Positions 48,980-60,256 of a stretch of DNA of 64,000 nt are shown here, one piece after another. Where the stretch lies: NCBI RefSeq assembly GCF_000025345.1, contig NC_013757.1, positions 3,286,001 through 3,350,000 on the forward strand. The letters run 5' to 3'. This DNA is from Geodermatophilus obscurus DSM 43160. GTDB taxonomy: Bacteria; Actinomycetota; Actinomycetes; Mycobacteriales; Geodermatophilaceae. Positions within the stretch are counted from its first letter, which is position 1. Each line of letters begins with the position of its first letter. The position numbers were made by a program, and so were the translations under genes. The notes under the pieces are model-generated. The model saw nothing but the letters and a program-made list of their open reading frames with translations, ran no database searches and was not told where the DNA came from.

Positions 48980-49614
48980 GGCCGGCCCAGCAGGCGCAGC
49001 GCCTGGCGCAGCAGGACGGCGACCTCGACGGAGCCGGTCGAGGTGACCTGCTCGTCGGCCAGCGGGGCGAGCTGGCCGATCGCCGCGTCGGCCTCCTTGC
49101 CCGTCCAGCCCAGGCCGACCAGGGCGGAGGCCAGCTGGTCGCGCCACGGGGCGACGGGGGTGACCGCGGGCAGGCCCGCAGGAGCGGCACCGTCGAGCTG
49201 GGTGTCGGTCGAGGTGACGCCGAGCCGGTCGCGCAGTTCGAGGATCAGCCGCTCGGCGCCCTTCTTGCCGATGCCGGGGACCTGCATGAGCGCCTTGACG
49301 TCGGCCATCGACACCGCCCGGCGCACCTCGCGCGGCGGGTGGATGGCGAGCACGGCCTGCGCCAGGCGCGGGCCCACGCCGTTGGCCGTCTGCAGCAGCT
49401 CGAACAACTGGCGCTCGTCGTCGTCGGCGAAGCCGTAGAGGGTCAGCGAGTCCTCGCGCACCACGAGACTGGTCGCCAGCCGGGCGCTCTCCCCCACCTG
49501 CAGCCGGGCGATGGTGCCCGGCGTGCACTGCACCGCCAGACCGACGCCGCCGACCTCGACGACCGCGCCGTCCGGCGACACGGCGGCCACCCGGCCGTTC
49601 ACGCTCGCGATCAC
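48976..49614 (-). CDS. ruvA: Holliday junction branch migration protein RuvA
   Basis: 212 residues. Domain I ([20 protein letters not shown]), two helix-hairpin-helix units ([40 protein letters not shown]) and a C-terminal RuvB-binding domain. GTG 49614 overlaps the stop of the ruvC-ruvA micro-ORF. Confidence 0.96.
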   Translation of the reverse strand: MIASVNGRVAAVSPDGAVVEVGGVGLAVQCTPGTIARLQVGESARLATSLVVREDSLTLYGFADDDERQLFELLQTANGVGPRLAQAVLAIHPPREVRRAVSMADVKALMQVPGIGKKGAERLILELRDRLGVTSTDTQLDGAAPAGLPAVTPVAPWRDQLASALVGLGWTGKEADAAIGQLAPLADEQVTSTGSVEVAVLLRQALRLLGRP

Positions 49615-49679
49615 CGCCGCTCCCCCGTCGGGATCGGCGCGCAGCGACGCGGGGGCACGCTGGTCAGCGGTGTGGTCAC
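49611..49679 (-). CDS. Intercistronic micro-ORF ruvC-ruvA (22 aa)
   Basis: GTG 49679 overlaps the ruvC stop and TGA 49613-49611 overlaps the ruvA GTG, both GTGA. The peptide starts [20 protein letters not shown] near its end is the ruvA ribosome site. Confidence 0.4.
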   Translation of the reverse strand: MTTPLTSVPPRRCAPIPTGERR

Positions 49680-50242
49680 CTGGACACCCCCTGCCAGCGC
49701 GGCAGCGTCCGCTGCACCACCGGCGCGCCGATCCCGCCGGCCAGCGCGGCGACCTCGAGGCGCTGCTGCGCCGGGCCGCGCCATGCGTGGCAGACCGCCA
49801 GCGCCAGCGCGTCGGCGGCGTCGGCCGGCTTGGGCGGGCTCGCCAGCTCCAGCACCCGGGTGACCATCAGGGTGACCTGCTCCTTGTCAGCGCGGCCGCT
49901 GCCGGAGATGGCGGCCTTGACCTCGCTCGGGGTGTGCCAGGCGACCGGCCGGTCGGCCTGCGCGGCGGCCAGCGCGGCCACGCCCGCGGCCTGCGCCGTC
50001 CCCGTGGCGGTGCCCTTGTTGTTCTGGGTGAAGACCCGCTCGATCGCCACGACGTCGGGGCGGTGCTCGCGCAGCAGCGCGGTGACGGCGGTGTGCAGCT
50101 CCAGCAGCCGCAGCTCGAGGTCGAGCTCCGCGGCGGTGCGCACGACCCCCACGCCGACCGCGGTCGGCCGGGCACCCGGGCGACCGTCGACCACCCCCCA
50201 CCCACACCGGGTGAGGCCCGGGTCGATGCCGAGCACCCGCAT
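49676..50242 (-). CDS. ruvC: Holliday junction resolvase RuvC
   Basis: 188 residues. Catalytic acids in [28 protein letters not shown] and [17 protein letters not shown] 50242. First of ruvC-ruvA-ruvB; the gap to yebC carries a repeat element. Confidence 0.97.
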   Translation of the reverse strand: MRVLGIDPGLTRCGWGVVDGRPGARPTAVGVGVVRTAAELDLELRLLELHTAVTALLREHRPDVVAIERVFTQNNKGTATGTAQAAGVAALAAAQADRPVAWHTPSEVKAAISGSGRADKEQVTLMVTRVLELASPPKPADAADALALAVCHAWRGPAQQRLEVAALAGGIGAPVVQRTLPRWQGVSR

Positions 50243-50289
50243 GGACGCGCCTCCCGCCGTCAGCCGAACTGGTGTTCGACCCACGGTAG

Positions 50290-50433
50290 CCGCCCGGGAC
50301 GACGGGACGGCGCGACACGCCCGCGTCGGCAGACGGGCCGGGACGGCCACGTCCCGAGCCAGCGAGGCGTGGCGAGGACGGCGGCCTCGTCCCGGGTCCC
50401 GCCCCCTGCCTGCGAGGGGGGAGGACGAGATCC
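50290..50433. repeat. CCTCGCAGG-type repeat, copy 2
   Basis: Between the yebC stop and ruvC. On the minus strand: CCCCCTCGCAGGCAGGGGG, then CACGCCTCGCTGGCTCGGG and GACGTGGCCGTC. The same motif order is found at 22590-22720. No reading frame here is convincing. Confidence 0.5.
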
Positions 50434-51182
<749 letters not shown>

Positions 51183-51186
<4 letters not shown>

Positions 51187-51266
51187 GAGTCCTCCTCGCT
51201 GGCGCTCGTCGGCCGCGTTCGCGGCTCCGCTGCGGTGTCCGTCGGTGAGCTCGCGAGCTCGCTCAC
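51183..51266 (-). CDS. SASEE-type repeat micro-ORF next to yebC (27 aa)
   Basis: GTG 51266 overlaps the stop of the preceding copy; TGA 51185-51183 overlaps the yebC GTG. Starts [16 protein letters not shown], ends TSASEEDS. Contains GAGCTCGCGAGCTC and GCGCCAGCGAGGAGGA. Confidence 0.55.
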
Positions 51267-51346
51267 GAATCCTCCTCGCTGGCGCTCATCGGCCGCGTTC
51301 GCGGTCCCGCTGCTGTGCTCGCCGCTGAGCTCGCAAGCTCGCTCAC
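51263..51346 (-). CDS. SASEE-type repeat micro-ORF next to pdxT (27 aa)
   Basis: GTG 51346 overlaps the pdxT stop; TGA 51265-51263 overlaps the start of the next copy (GTGA). Starts [16 protein letters not shown], ends MSASEEDS. Together with the following copy it is an exact head-to-tail tandem of 80-bp units. Confidence 0.55.
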   Translation of the reverse strand: MSELASSAASTAAGPRTRPMSASEEDS

Positions 51347-51996
51347 GAAGTGCCCCTCTCGTTCCCGGCGTCCACGCCGGCCTGCTCGGCCAGGTGACGG
51401 CGGACGATGTCGACGAACAGCGCGTGCACCCGGCGGTCCCCGGTCAGTTCGGGGTGGAAGCTGGTGGCCACCAGGTTCCCCTGGCGGACCGCGACGATCC
51501 TACCGTCGGCCGGTCCGCCGACGACCCGGCCGAGGACCTGCACGCCCTCCCCTGCCTGCTCCACCCACGGTGCCCGGATGAAGACGGCGTGCACCGGACC
51601 GCCGGCCACGCCGTCGATCTCGACCTGCGACTCGAAGGAGTCCACCTGCCGGCCGAAGGCGTTGCGGCGCACCGTCACGTCCAGCCCCCCGACGGTGACC
51701 TGGTCGGCCGGGGCGTCCAGCAGCCGGTCGGCGAGCATGATCATCCCGGCGCAGGAGCCGTACACCGGAAGCCCGCCGGCCACCGCGTCGCGCAGCGGTC
51801 CGAGCAGCCCGAACCGCGCGGCCAGCTTTGTCATGGTGGTCGACTCCCCACCGGGGACGACGAGCGCGTCCACCGCGGCCAGCTCCCCGGGACGGCGGAC
51901 GGTCACCGCCTCCGCGCCCAACTCCGGCAGCGTGGCGAGGTGCTCCCGGACGTCGCCCTGCAGGGCCAGCACACCGACGACGGGGGTCCGGGACAC
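51343..51996 (-). CDS. pdxT: Pyridoxal 5'-phosphate synthase glutaminase subunit
   Basis: Supplies ammonia to PdxS. 217 residues. [17 protein letters not shown], the GGEST motif, nucleophile [16 protein letters not shown] and the His/Glu pair [13 protein letters not shown] 51996. It is separated from pdxS by a membrane-protein gene, in the same orientation. Confidence 0.96.
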   Translation of the reverse strand: MSRTPVVGVLALQGDVREHLATLPELGAEAVTVRRPGELAAVDALVVPGGESTTMTKLAARFGLLGPLRDAVAGGLPVYGSCAGMIMLADRLLDAPADQVTVGGLDVTVRRNAFGRQVDSFESQVEIDGVAGGPVHAVFIRAPWVEQAGEGVQVLGRVVGGPADGRIVAVRQGNLVATSFHPELTGDRRVHALFVDIVRRHLAEQAGVDAGNERGTS

Positions 51997-52007
51997 GAGG
52001 TACCAGG

Positions 52008-53123
52008 CTACGGCCCGGCCACCCGCTGCGAACTCCAGGTCAGCAGCCGCTCCAGCGGGCCCCGGCCCAGCCGCCACCGCCACACCGACGCCAGCAGCAG
52101 GGCGGTCAAGGTGAAGCGCAGCCAGGTCACCCAGTCGTCGGAGGAGTCGACGTCCAGCGCCGCGATGGCGACGAGCTGCGCGGTGTAGACCGACAACGCC
52201 AGCGCGCCCACCGAGGCCAGGGGGTACGTCAGCCGGGGCAGCAGGTCGGCGACGACCAGGCACGCCCCGATGACGACCACCGCGACCCCGCCGGAGCCGA
52301 CCACCTCGAACGTCGTCGACGTGTGCGGCTGGGCGCCGGCGAACCAGGCCGCGTCCCACGGGCCGGAGGCGCCGAAGCCGGCCTCGATCCCGTTCAGGTC
52401 CTGCCCCGGCGCCAGCTGCCGGGTGCTCAGCCAGCCGCCGAGGTAGCCCAGCGCCGCGGCGCCGGTCCCGCCGGCGACCAGGACCGCACGCACCCGGGCC
52501 GCCCCCAGGTCCAGCCGGCCGACCGCGAGCCCGACCAGCACGAAGGCCACCCAGACCGCGGCCGGGTAGTAGCCCGTGAAGAACAGGAAGGCGAAGGCCC
52601 CGCCCTCCCCGTCGCGCTCGGTGGCGTACTGCCCGACCGCGAGGGTGAGCGGCGGCCCGGCCAGGGCGACGACGCCCGCCGCGGTGAGCAGCCGCGCCGG
52701 GGGCCAGCGCAGGAAGGGCAGCGCCAGGACGAAGAGCACCGCGTACACGCCGAGGATCACCGCGACGAAGGTGTCGAGCAGCTCCAGGACGCCGCCGATC
52801 GCGAAGACCCACGCCGCGCGGACCAGCACGCGGGTGCGCGCCCGGGCCAGCTCGCGGCCGGTGTACGGGGTGCGTCCGCCCGAGATCAGCGCGATGGAGA
52901 CCCCGGCCAGCGTGGCGAAGAGGATCGACGACCGGCCGTCGACCAGCGCCTTCCAGGTCGCCGGGTCCCAGCCCAGCTCGCCCGTGTCGCCCAGGTGCGC
53001 GCCGAACATCCCCAGGACGGCGAGGCCGCGCGCGAGGTCGAGGCCGCCGATGCGCCGTCCGCCTGCGGTCCCCCGCGACGGACGTGCGGCGACGCGATCG
53101 ACGTCGTCCCGCTGCGCCGTCAT
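52008..53123 (-). CDS. DUF1624/DUF418-type multi-pass membrane protein (acyltransferase-like)
   Basis: 371 residues, about nine hydrophobic segments. [20 protein letters not shown] near residue 26 is the DUF1624/heparan-glucosaminide acetyltransferase-like start. [20 protein letters not shown] near residue 300 and the C-terminal GPLERLLTW belong to DUF418. Such proteins are thought to acylate envelope molecules, but no substrate is known. It sits between pdxS and pdxT, four bases after the pdxS stop, an insertion into an otherwise tight pair. Confidence 0.85.
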   Translation of the reverse strand: MTAQRDDVDRVAARPSRGTAGGRRIGGLDLARGLAVLGMFGAHLGDTGELGWDPATWKALVDGRSSILFATLAGVSIALISGGRTPYTGRELARARTRVLVRAAWVFAIGGVLELLDTFVAVILGVYAVLFVLALPFLRWPPARLLTAAGVVALAGPPLTLAVGQYATERDGEGGAFAFLFFTGYYPAAVWVAFVLVGLAVGRLDLGAARVRAVLVAGGTGAAALGYLGGWLSTRQLAPGQDLNGIEAGFGASGPWDAAWFAGAQPHTSTTFEVVGSGGVAVVVIGACLVVADLLPRLTYPLASVGALALSVYTAQLVAIAALDVDSSDDWVTWLRFTLTALLLASVWRWRLGRGPLERLLTWSSQRVAGP

Positions 53124-53127
53124 GGGG

Positions 53128-54036
53128 CTACCAGCCGCGGGTGGCGTACCGCTCGCTCTGCGGCAGCGTGGCCACGTCGATGCCGACCATCGGCTCGCCC
53201 AGCCCGCGGGAGACCTTGGCGATCACGTCGGGGTCGTCGGAGAAGGTGGTCGCCTGCACGATGGCCGCGGCCCGCTGCGCGGGGTCGCCGGACTTGAAGA
53301 TGCCCGAGCCGACGAACACGCCCTCGGCTCCCAGCTGCACCATCATCGCGGCGTCCGCGGGGGTGGCGATGCCGCCGGCGGTGAAGAGCACGACCGGCAG
53401 CTTGCCCAGGCGGGCGACCTCGGCCACCAGGTCGTACGGCGCGCGCAGCTCCTTGGCGGCGACGAACAGCTCGGTCGCGTCCAGGGTGCCCAGCCGGCGG
53501 ATGCCCGCGCGGATGGCGCGCATGTGCCGCACGGCCTCGACGACGTTGCCGGTGCCGGCCTCGCCCTTGGATCGGATCATCGCCGCGCCCTCGGCGATCC
53601 GCCGCAGTGCCTCGCCGAGGTCGGTGGCGCCGCAGACGAACGGCACGGTGAACTCGCTCTTGGCGATGTGGTGCGCCTCGTCGGCCGGGGTGAGCACCTC
53701 GGACTCGTCGATGTAGTCCACCCCGAGGCTCTGCAGCACCTGGGCCTCGACGAAGTGCCCGATCCGGGCCTTGGCCATGACCGGGATGGAGACCGCGTCG
53801 ATGATGTCCTGGACCATGTCCGGGTCGCTCATCCGCGCGATGCCGCCCTGGGCGCGGATGTCGGCGGGGACCCGCTCGAGGGCCATGACCGCGACCGCGC
53901 CGGCGTCCTCGGCGATGCGGGCCTGCTCGGGGGTGACGACGTCCATGATGACGCCGCCCTTGAGCTGCTCGGCCATGCCGCGCTTGACGGCCTCGGTGCC
54001 GGTGGTGCTGGGGACGGTCGTGCTGTGCTCTGCCAC
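53128..54036 (-). CDS. pdxS: Pyridoxal 5'-phosphate synthase lyase subunit
   Basis: Makes PLP from ribose 5-phosphate, glyceraldehyde 3-phosphate and ammonia. 302 residues. [39 protein letters not shown] with the first catalytic Lys, and [16 protein letters not shown] with the phosphate site. GTG 54036. Confidence 0.97.
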   Translation of the reverse strand: MAEHSTTVPSTTGTEAVKRGMAEQLKGGVIMDVVTPEQARIAEDAGAVAVMALERVPADIRAQGGIARMSDPDMVQDIIDAVSIPVMAKARIGHFVEAQVLQSLGVDYIDESEVLTPADEAHHIAKSEFTVPFVCGATDLGEALRRIAEGAAMIRSKGEAGTGNVVEAVRHMRAIRAGIRRLGTLDATELFVAAKELRAPYDLVAEVARLGKLPVVLFTAGGIATPADAAMMVQLGAEGVFVGSGIFKSGDPAQRAAAIVQATTFSDDPDVIAKVSRGLGEPMVGIDVATLPQSERYATRGW

Positions 54037-54079
54037 GGGGACTGCCTCGGTCTCGGACGTCGGGGAGGGGCCCCCGATG

Positions 54080-54628
54080 CTACGGGCGCGCGCGGCCGCC
54101 CCCGGCGGCGCTGCCGGTGACCTCGCGCAGGTCGTCCTCGATGTCGAAGAACCGCGGCACCGGACGGGAGGCGTGCAGCCGCAGCAGGACCGGCAGCCGC
54201 CGAGTGCGCAGCGCGGAGGTGTCGCGGACGGCGTCGTTGTAGAAGCGCCGGGCCAGGCCGATGCGGATCGCCGTCCCCGCCAGGTCGGCGCGCAGCCCGG
54301 ACGGCACACCCGGCAGGTCGTCGGGGAGCTCCCGCAGCTCGCGGCCCAGGGCGTTCTCCGCCAGCTCGCGGTCACCGGTCCGCGGGGCGCGGACCTCGCG
54401 GACGCACGCCCGCAACCGGGCGGCGCGCTCCTCCCCGACCGCGGCGGCGTGGTGGCGGGCCAGCTCCTCGGCCAGCTCGGCGCGCCGCGTCAGCTGGGTC
54501 TCCAGGGCGGTCCAGGCCCGCTCGACGCGCGCCTCCAGCCGGCCCAGCCGGGTGAGCGTCCACGTCACCCAGGCCGCCAGCAGCAGGACGACGGCGGCGG
54601 TGAGCAGCAGCCAGACGTCGGGGGTCAC
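54080..54628 (-). CDS. LemA-family membrane protein
   Basis: 182 residues. N-terminal helix [20 protein letters not shown], then a helical bundle with [20 protein letters not shown] and the LemA signature [20 protein letters not shown]. Function of the family is unclear; helices on the cytoplasmic or outer side are antenna-like. Located between pimA and pdxS. Confidence 0.82.
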   Translation of the reverse strand: MTPDVWLLLTAAVVLLLAAWVTWTLTRLGRLEARVERAWTALETQLTRRAELAEELARHHAAAVGEERAARLRACVREVRAPRTGDRELAENALGRELRELPDDLPGVPSGLRADLAGTAIRIGLARRFYNDAVRDTSALRTRRLPVLLRLHASRPVPRFFDIEDDLREVTGSAAGGGRARP

Positions 54629-54639
54629 GACGGGTCAGG

Positions 54640-55854
54640 CTAGCGCTGCACCCACCGCCGCAGGGCCGACCGGGTCGGGACGTCACCCGGGACGGTGGCC
54701 AGGTCGGCCGGGTCGTCGTCCGACGCGGTGACCGCGCCGCTGCCGGGCAGCACGACGGTCTCGTAGACCGCCAGCACGCGGCGGGCCACCACCGACCAGT
54801 CGTACCCCGCGGCGACCCGCCGGCCGGTGTCGGACAGCCGCGCCCGGCGCTCGGGGTCGGCGAGCAGGTCGGACAGGGCGCGGGCGAGGCCGCGGGCGTC
54901 GCCGCGGCGCACCAGCACCCCGGCCGCGCCGTCCTCCAGCACGGCGGCGAAGGCGTCGAGGTCGCTGGCCACGATCGGCGCCCCGGCGGCCATGGCCTCG
55001 ATGAGGACGATCCCGAAGGACTCCCCCAGCAGGTTGGGGGCGCAGTACACGTCCACCGACCGCAGGAACGCCCCCTTCTCCGCCTCGCTGAGCTCGCCGA
55101 GCAGCGACACGTGCGGGGCGAGGTCGTCCCCGACCAGCTCCCGGACGGCCTCGGGGTCACCGCGGCCGGCGATGAGCAGCTGCGCGCCGGGGTGCCGGCG
55201 GACGACGGTGCGCATGGCCTCCAGCAGCACCGGCAGGCCCTTGCGCGGCTCGTCGTAGCGGCCGAGGAAGCCGATGGTCGGCCCGTCGACGCCGCGCGTG
55301 TGGCCGGGCAGCGAGGGCCCCTCCGCGAAGGGCGCCACGTGCACGCCGTTGGGGATGATCACCGCGTCGCCGCCGAGGTGCTCGACCTGCACCCGGCGGG
55401 CGAAGTCCGACACCGCGATGCGCCCGGAGATCTTCTCCAGCCACGGGCGGATGAGGGGCCCGACGGCAGCCAGCCACTTGGAGCGGGTCGTGGCGGCGTG
55501 GTGGGTGGCCACGACGGGGCCGGTGGCGACCATGCAGACGACCAGGGAGACCGAGGGCGTCGCCGGCTCGTGCACGTGCACGACGTCGAAGTGGCCCTCC
55601 CGCAGCCAGCGGCGCACCCGGGTGGCGCTGACCGGCCCGAGCTGCAGGCTGGCCATCGAGCCGTTGTACGGCACCGGAACGGCGCGCCCGGCCCAGGTCG
55701 CGTGCTCGGCCGGGAGTGACTCCTCCCGCTCCGCGGGGGTCAGCACCTCGACGTGGTGGCCCAGGCCGCGCAGCGTCTCGGCGAGGTCGCGCACGTGGTA
55801 CTGCACGCCGCCGGGGGTGTCCCACGGGTAGGGGCAGACCAGCCCGATGCGCAT
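54640..55854 (-). CDS. pimA: Phosphatidylinositol mannosyltransferase PimA (GT4)
   Basis: Adds the first mannose to phosphatidylinositol at the inner face of the membrane. 404 residues. RIGLVCPYPWDTPGGVQYHV (acceptor side), VVHVHEPATPSVSLV, AVSDFARR, IGFLGRYDEPRKGLPVLLEA and the GT4 ExxxxxxxE motif ESFGIVLIEAMAAGAPIVAS. ATG 55854 shares a base with the patA stop (TGATG). With pgsA and patA it forms the phosphatidylinositol mannoside operon typical of actinobacteria. Confidence 0.94.
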   Translation of the reverse strand: MRIGLVCPYPWDTPGGVQYHVRDLAETLRGLGHHVEVLTPAEREESLPAEHATWAGRAVPVPYNGSMASLQLGPVSATRVRRWLREGHFDVVHVHEPATPSVSLVVCMVATGPVVATHHAATTRSKWLAAVGPLIRPWLEKISGRIAVSDFARRVQVEHLGGDAVIIPNGVHVAPFAEGPSLPGHTRGVDGPTIGFLGRYDEPRKGLPVLLEAMRTVVRRHPGAQLLIAGRGDPEAVRELVGDDLAPHVSLLGELSEAEKGAFLRSVDVYCAPNLLGESFGIVLIEAMAAGAPIVASDLDAFAAVLEDGAAGVLVRRGDARGLARALSDLLADPERRARLSDTGRRVAAGYDWSVVARRVLAVYETVVLPGSGAVTASDDDPADLATVPGDVPTRSALRRWVQR

Positions 55855-56861
55855 CAGCCGCGCTCCTGCCGGGGCGGGTCGGGCGGGACGTCGTCCCAGA
55901 TGCGGCCGAGGACGTGCCAGTCCTCGGGGCGCTCGGCGATGCCGGCGGTGAACGCGTCGGCCACGCCCTGCATCGCGGCGGGCACCCGGTCGCGGAGCCG
56001 GCCGGGTCCGTCGACCGGCACCTCGGGCCGGACCTCGAAGGCCCAGCCGCGGTCGGTGAACCGGCAGATCGCGGGGTGCAGCGCGGCGCCGGTCCGGGCC
56101 GCCAGCAGTGCGGGCCCACCCGGCATGGTCGCCCGCCGGCCGAAGAAGTCCACCGGGACCCCGCCCGCGCCCAGGTCGCGGTCGACCAGCAGGCAGACCC
56201 AGCCGCCGCCGTCCAGCCACTCGGCGAGCACCGCCGAGCTCGGCCGCGGCCCCCCGGTGAGCGGGACGACGCGCATGCCCAGCGTCTCCCGGAACGCCAG
56301 GAACCGCCGGTAGAGCGACTCCGGCCGCAGCCGCTCGGCCACCGTCATGAAGGGCCCGCCCAGGAAGTCCACCAGCCACACGCCGGCGGCGTCCCAGTTG
56401 CCGCTGTGAGGCAGCGCGAAGACCACGCCGCGGCCGTCGGCCCGGGCCCGCTCCATGTGCTCCACACCGGAGCTCACGGTGTCGGCCACGATCCGCTCCC
56501 GGGACAGCCGCGGCAGCCGGAACGCCTCCTGCCAGTAGCGGGCGTAGGAGCGCATGCCGCGTGTGGTGAGCTCGTCGAGCGCGGCCTCGTCGAGCCGGCC
56601 GCCGGTGGCGACGCGGAGGTTGGCGCGCAGCTGCCGCACCCCGCGGCCCTCGCGCGCGGCCGCCCAGCGACCGGCGGCGTCGAAGGCGCCCCGGGCCACC
56701 GGCTCGGGCAGCGCCTGCACCGCGCTCCAGCCGGCGGCGTAGCCGAGGTCGGTGAGCCGTGCCGCGGCGCGGCCGCGCAGCCCCGGATCGCCCGGGACCA
56801 GCCGCAGCCCGGGCGCGCTCAGGGGTGCCGTCCCTGCGTCCGCCTCGGGGGCGTCGGTCAC
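55854..56861 (-). CDS. patA: PIM acyltransferase (LpxL/HtrB-like, PatA type)
   Basis: Acylates the mannose of PIM. 335 residues. LPHSGNWDAAGVWLVDFLGG near residue 145 contains the H-x4-D catalytic motif; LDGGGWVCLLVDRDLGAGGV and VDFFGRRATMPGGPALLAAR complete the family pattern. GTG 56861 overlaps the pgsA stop (GTGA). Confidence 0.92.
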   Translation of the reverse strand: MTDAPEADAGTAPLSAPGLRLVPGDPGLRGRAAARLTDLGYAAGWSAVQALPEPVARGAFDAAGRWAAAREGRGVRQLRANLRVATGGRLDEAALDELTTRGMRSYARYWQEAFRLPRLSRERIVADTVSSGVEHMERARADGRGVVFALPHSGNWDAAGVWLVDFLGGPFMTVAERLRPESLYRRFLAFRETLGMRVVPLTGGPRPSSAVLAEWLDGGGWVCLLVDRDLGAGGVPVDFFGRRATMPGGPALLAARTGAALHPAICRFTDRGWAFEVRPEVPVDGPGRLRDRVPAAMQGVADAFTAGIAERPEDWHVLGRIWDDVPPDPPRQERG

Positions 56862-57514
56862 AGCAGCAGGCCCGGGGACGGCGGGGTCGACGGCGGTCGG
56901 GTCGGCAGGGCCCGGCCGCGGGCCTGCCGGTGGACGGTGGCGAACCGCTGGGCGACGGTGACCGCGCTGCCCACCGTGAGCACCCACAGCGCGACGTGCA
57001 GCGCGTACGGGATGCCCAGGCCCAGGAAGCCGGTGCCGACCAGCACGAGGATCAGCCGCTCGGTGCGCTCCACGACCCCGACGTCGCAGTTGAGCCCCAT
57101 GCCCTCGGCGCGGGCCTTGACGTAGGAGGTGAGCAGGCCGAGCACCAGGCACAGCAGCGCCAGCAGCACGATGAGTCGGTTGTCGCCGGCCCCGGAGAAC
57201 CACCAGACCAGCGCGCCGAAGATCGCAGCGTCGGCCGCGCGGTCGCCGGTGGAGTCCAGCACCGCACCGAACACCGAGCCGCCGCCGCGGGCCCGGGCCA
57301 GCGCGCCGTCGAGCATGTCGAGCAGCACGAAGACGGTGACGGTGAAGGCGCCCCAGAACAGCTGCCCGGTCGCGATCAGGCCCACGGCGCCGGCGATCGC
57401 GCCGAGCGTGCCGACCAGCGTGACCGCGTCGGGGGTGACCCCGGCCCGGGCGAGCCGGGCCACGACCGGCGCCCAGAACCGGCCCACCGCAGCGCGCGCG
57501 TTGCCGCCGAGCAC
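56858..57514 (-). CDS. pgsA: Phosphatidylinositol phosphate synthase (CDP-alcohol phosphatidyltransferase)
   Basis: Transfers inositol phosphate to CDP-diacylglycerol. 218 residues, six helices. The CDP-alcohol motif D-x2-DG-x2-AR-x8-G-x3-D-x3-D is complete in DMLDGALARARGGG followed by SVFGAVLDSTGD. The position before patA and pimA supports the inositol-phosphate rather than glycerol-phosphate acceptor. GTG 57514, one base after the HIT-protein stop. Confidence 0.92.
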   Translation of the reverse strand: MLGGNARAAVGRFWAPVVARLARAGVTPDAVTLVGTLGAIAGAVGLIATGQLFWGAFTVTVFVLLDMLDGALARARGGGSVFGAVLDSTGDRAADAAIFGALVWWFSGAGDNRLIVLLALLCLVLGLLTSYVKARAEGMGLNCDVGVVERTERLILVLVGTGFLGLGIPYALHVALWVLTVGSAVTVAQRFATVHRQARGRALPTRPPSTPPSPGLLL

Positions 57515-57515
57515 C

Positions 57516-58094
57516 TCAGGCCTCCGGGACGCGCCGGCCGTCCGGCCAGTGCTGGGCCAGCAGCTCCCGGGTCTCGCGCAGCACCTGCGGCAGCACGCGG
57601 GTCAGCCCGATGACCGGCATGAAGTTGGTGTCCCCGCCCCACCGCGGCACCGCGTGCTGGTGCAGGTGGTCGGCGATGCCGGCGCCGGCGACCGAGCCCT
57701 GGTTCATGCCGATGTTGAAGCCGTGCGCCCCGGACACCGCGCGCACGACCCGCATGGCCGTCTGCGTGAACTCCCCGAGCTCGGCGACCTCGGCCGCCGT
57801 CAGGTCGGTGTAGTCGGGCACGTGCCGGTAGGGCACGAGCATCAGGTGCCCGGCGTTGTACGGGTACAGGTTGAGGACGGCGAAGACGTGCTCGCCGCGC
57901 GCGACGACGAGCCCCTCTTCGTCGTCCATCTGCGGGATCAGGCAGAACGGGCAGTCGTGCGCTCCGGTGGGCTTGCCCTCGCCGCGGATGTAGGCCATCC
58001 GGTATGGGGTCCACAGGTGCTCGAAGACCGTGGCCGGGCCGCCGTCGTCACTGGAGACGGCGATCCGGGAGGCCTCCTCCGAGTCGGTGCTCAT
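57516..58094 (-). CDS. HIT-family hydrolase (AP4A phosphorylase-like)
   Basis: 192 residues. Zinc cysteines in [30 protein letters not shown], and the catalytic histidine triad [20 protein letters not shown]. In mycobacteria the equivalent gene encodes a diadenosine tetraphosphate phosphorylase. ATG 58094 overlaps the thrS stop (ATGA). Confidence 0.93.
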   Translation of the reverse strand: MSTDSEEASRIAVSSDDGGPATVFEHLWTPYRMAYIRGEGKPTGAHDCPFCLIPQMDDEEGLVVARGEHVFAVLNLYPYNAGHLMLVPYRHVPDYTDLTAAEVAELGEFTQTAMRVVRAVSGAHGFNIGMNQGSVAGAGIADHLHQHAVPRWGGDTNFMPVIGLTRVLPQVLRETRELLAQHWPDGRRVPEA

Positions 58095-60208
58095 CCGGCC
58101 ACCGTCAGCCCCGGCCCGAGGGCCTCGGCGGTGGGGTCGGTGTTGGCCCGGCCGGCGACCCACTCGGCGATCGCGGCGACGGCCTTCTCGACGGGGACGC
58201 CGTTGTGCTGGCTGCCGTCGCGGAAGCGGAAGGAGACCGCGCCGGCCTCGGCGTCGGTCGCCCCGGCGATGAGCACGAAGGGGATCCTCTGCTTGCTCGC
58301 GGTGCGGATCTTCTTCTGCATGCGGTCGTCGGAGTCGTCGACCTCCACGCGGATGCCGCGAGCGCGCAGCTGCAGGGCCACGTCGCGCAGGTAGCCGACC
58401 TGCTCGTCGGTGACGGGGATGCCCACGACCTGCACCGGCGCCAGCCAGGCCGGGAAGGCGCCGGCGTAGTGCTCGGTGAGGACGCCGAAGAACCGCTCCA
58501 TGGAGCCGAACAGCGCGCGGTGGATCATCACCGGCCGCTGCCGGGTGCCGTCCGCCGCGGTGTACTCCAGGCCGAAGCGCTCGGGGAGCATGAGGTCGAC
58601 CTGGATGGTCGACATCTGCCAGGTGCGGCCGATCGCGTCGCGCGCCTGCACCGAGATCTTGGGCGCGTAGAAGGCCGCTCCCCCGGGGTCCAGGACCAGG
58701 TCCAGCCCGCTGGCCTCGGCCGCCTCCCGCAGGGCGTCGGTGGCCCGCTCCCAGTCCTCGTCGCTGCCGATGGACTTCTCGGGGTTGCGGGTCGACAGCT
58801 CCAGGTAGAAGTCCTCGAGGCCGTAGTCGGCCAGCAGGTCGAGGACGAACTGCAGCAGCGAGCGGATCTCCCCCTGCATCTGCTCCGGCGTGCAGTAGAT
58901 GTGCGCGTCGTCCTGGGTGAACCCGCGGGCCCGGGTCAGCCCGTGGACCACGCCGGACTTCTCGTACCGGTACACCGTGCCGAACTCGAACAGCCGCAGC
59001 GGGAGCTCCTTGTACGAGCGGCCGCGGGAGCGGAAGACGAGGTTGTGCACCGGACAGTTCATCGGCTTGAGGTAGTAGTCCTGCCCCTGCCGCCGCACCT
59101 TGCCCTCGGCGTCGCGTTCCTCGTCCAGGTGCATCGCCGGGTACATCCCCTCGGCGTACCACTCCAGGTGCCCCGAGGTCTGGAACAACTGGCCCTTGGT
59201 GATGTGCGGGGTGTTGACGAAGGAGTAGCCCGCCTCCTCGTGGCGGCGGCGGCTGTAGTCCTCCATCTCCCGGCGGACGACCCCGCCCTTGGGGTGGAAG
59301 ACGGCCAGGCCCGAGCCGATCTCGTCGGGGAAGCTGAACAGGTCCAGCTCGGCGCCGAGGCGCCGGTGGTCGCGCCGCTCGGCCTCGGCCACCTGCTCCA
59401 GGTGGGCCTTGTGCGCCTCCCTGCTCTCCCACGCGGTGCCGTAGACGCGCTGCAGCTGCGGGTTCTTCTCGCTGCCCCGCCAGTAGGCGGCCGCCGACCG
59501 CGTGAGGGAGAAGGCCGGGATGTTCGAGGTGCGCGGCAGGTGCGGGCCGCGGCACAGGTCAGTCCACACCCGGTCGCCGGAGCGCGGGTCGAGGTTGTCG
59601 TACATGGTCAGCTGCGCGCCGCCCACCTCGACGTCCGCGCCCTCGGCCGCCTCGCCGGCTCCGCCCTTGAGGCCGATCAGCTCGAGCTTGAACGGCTCGT
59701 GCGCCAGCTCGGCCTGCGCGTCGGCGTCGCTGATTTCGCGGCGGGAGAAGTACTGGCCGGCCTTGACGATCTCCTGCATCCGCTTCTCGAGGGCCTCGAG
59801 GTCCTCGGGGGTGAAGGGCCGCTCGGGGGCGAAGTCGTAGTAGAAGCCGTTCTCCACCGGCGGCCCGATGCCCAGCCGGGTACCCGGGAAGAGGTCCTGC
59901 ACGGCCTGGGCCAGCACGTGCGCGGTCGAGTGCCGGATCACCGCTCGGCCCTCGGGGCTGGCGGCGGGCACCGGCTCGACCTCGGCGTCGGCCTCGGGGG
60001 CCCAGGCGAGGTCCTTGAGGTCACCGGTCGCCAGGTCCCGGACGACGACCGCGCCGTCCGGCCCCTTGAGCGGGGTGCCGGCCGCCTTGAGCGCGTCCTG
60101 GGCCGTCGTCCCGGCCGGCACCCGGATCGAGGCGGTGGCGGCGAGGGCGGGCGCGGCTGACACGGGAGCTCCTGCGGGGTCGGCGATGGGGTGGGCGGGA
60201 GAGGACAC
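58091..60208 (-). CDS. thrS: Threonyl-tRNA synthetase
   Basis: 705 residues. N-terminal TGS, editing domain with [19 protein letters not shown], zinc-dependent catalytic core with [20 protein letters not shown] and [19 protein letters not shown], and the anticodon-binding domain at the C-terminus. First gene of the thrS-HIT-pgsA-patA-pimA run. The 48-bp gap to the MOSC gene leaves no room for a T-box. Confidence 0.97.
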   Translation of the reverse strand: MSSPAHPIADPAGAPVSAAPALAATASIRVPAGTTAQDALKAAGTPLKGPDGAVVVRDLATGDLKDLAWAPEADAEVEPVPAASPEGRAVIRHSTAHVLAQAVQDLFPGTRLGIGPPVENGFYYDFAPERPFTPEDLEALEKRMQEIVKAGQYFSRREISDADAQAELAHEPFKLELIGLKGGAGEAAEGADVEVGGAQLTMYDNLDPRSGDRVWTDLCRGPHLPRTSNIPAFSLTRSAAAYWRGSEKNPQLQRVYGTAWESREAHKAHLEQVAEAERRDHRRLGAELDLFSFPDEIGSGLAVFHPKGGVVRREMEDYSRRRHEEAGYSFVNTPHITKGQLFQTSGHLEWYAEGMYPAMHLDEERDAEGKVRRQGQDYYLKPMNCPVHNLVFRSRGRSYKELPLRLFEFGTVYRYEKSGVVHGLTRARGFTQDDAHIYCTPEQMQGEIRSLLQFVLDLLADYGLEDFYLELSTRNPEKSIGSDEDWERATDALREAAEASGLDLVLDPGGAAFYAPKISVQARDAIGRTWQMSTIQVDLMLPERFGLEYTAADGTRQRPVMIHRALFGSMERFFGVLTEHYAGAFPAWLAPVQVVGIPVTDEQVGYLRDVALQLRARGIRVEVDDSDDRMQKKIRTASKQRIPFVLIAGATDAEAGAVSFRFRDGSQHNGVPVEKAVAAIAEWVAGRANTDPTAEALGPGLTVAG

Positions 60209-60256
60209 CGAGCCTAGTGCGCGGCGCGGGTCACCCCGGGACGCCGCCCGACCGGT

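Noticed and set aside
60209-60256. T-box riboswitch before thrS
   Set aside because: Only 48 bp separate thrS from the MOSC gene, too short for a T-box.
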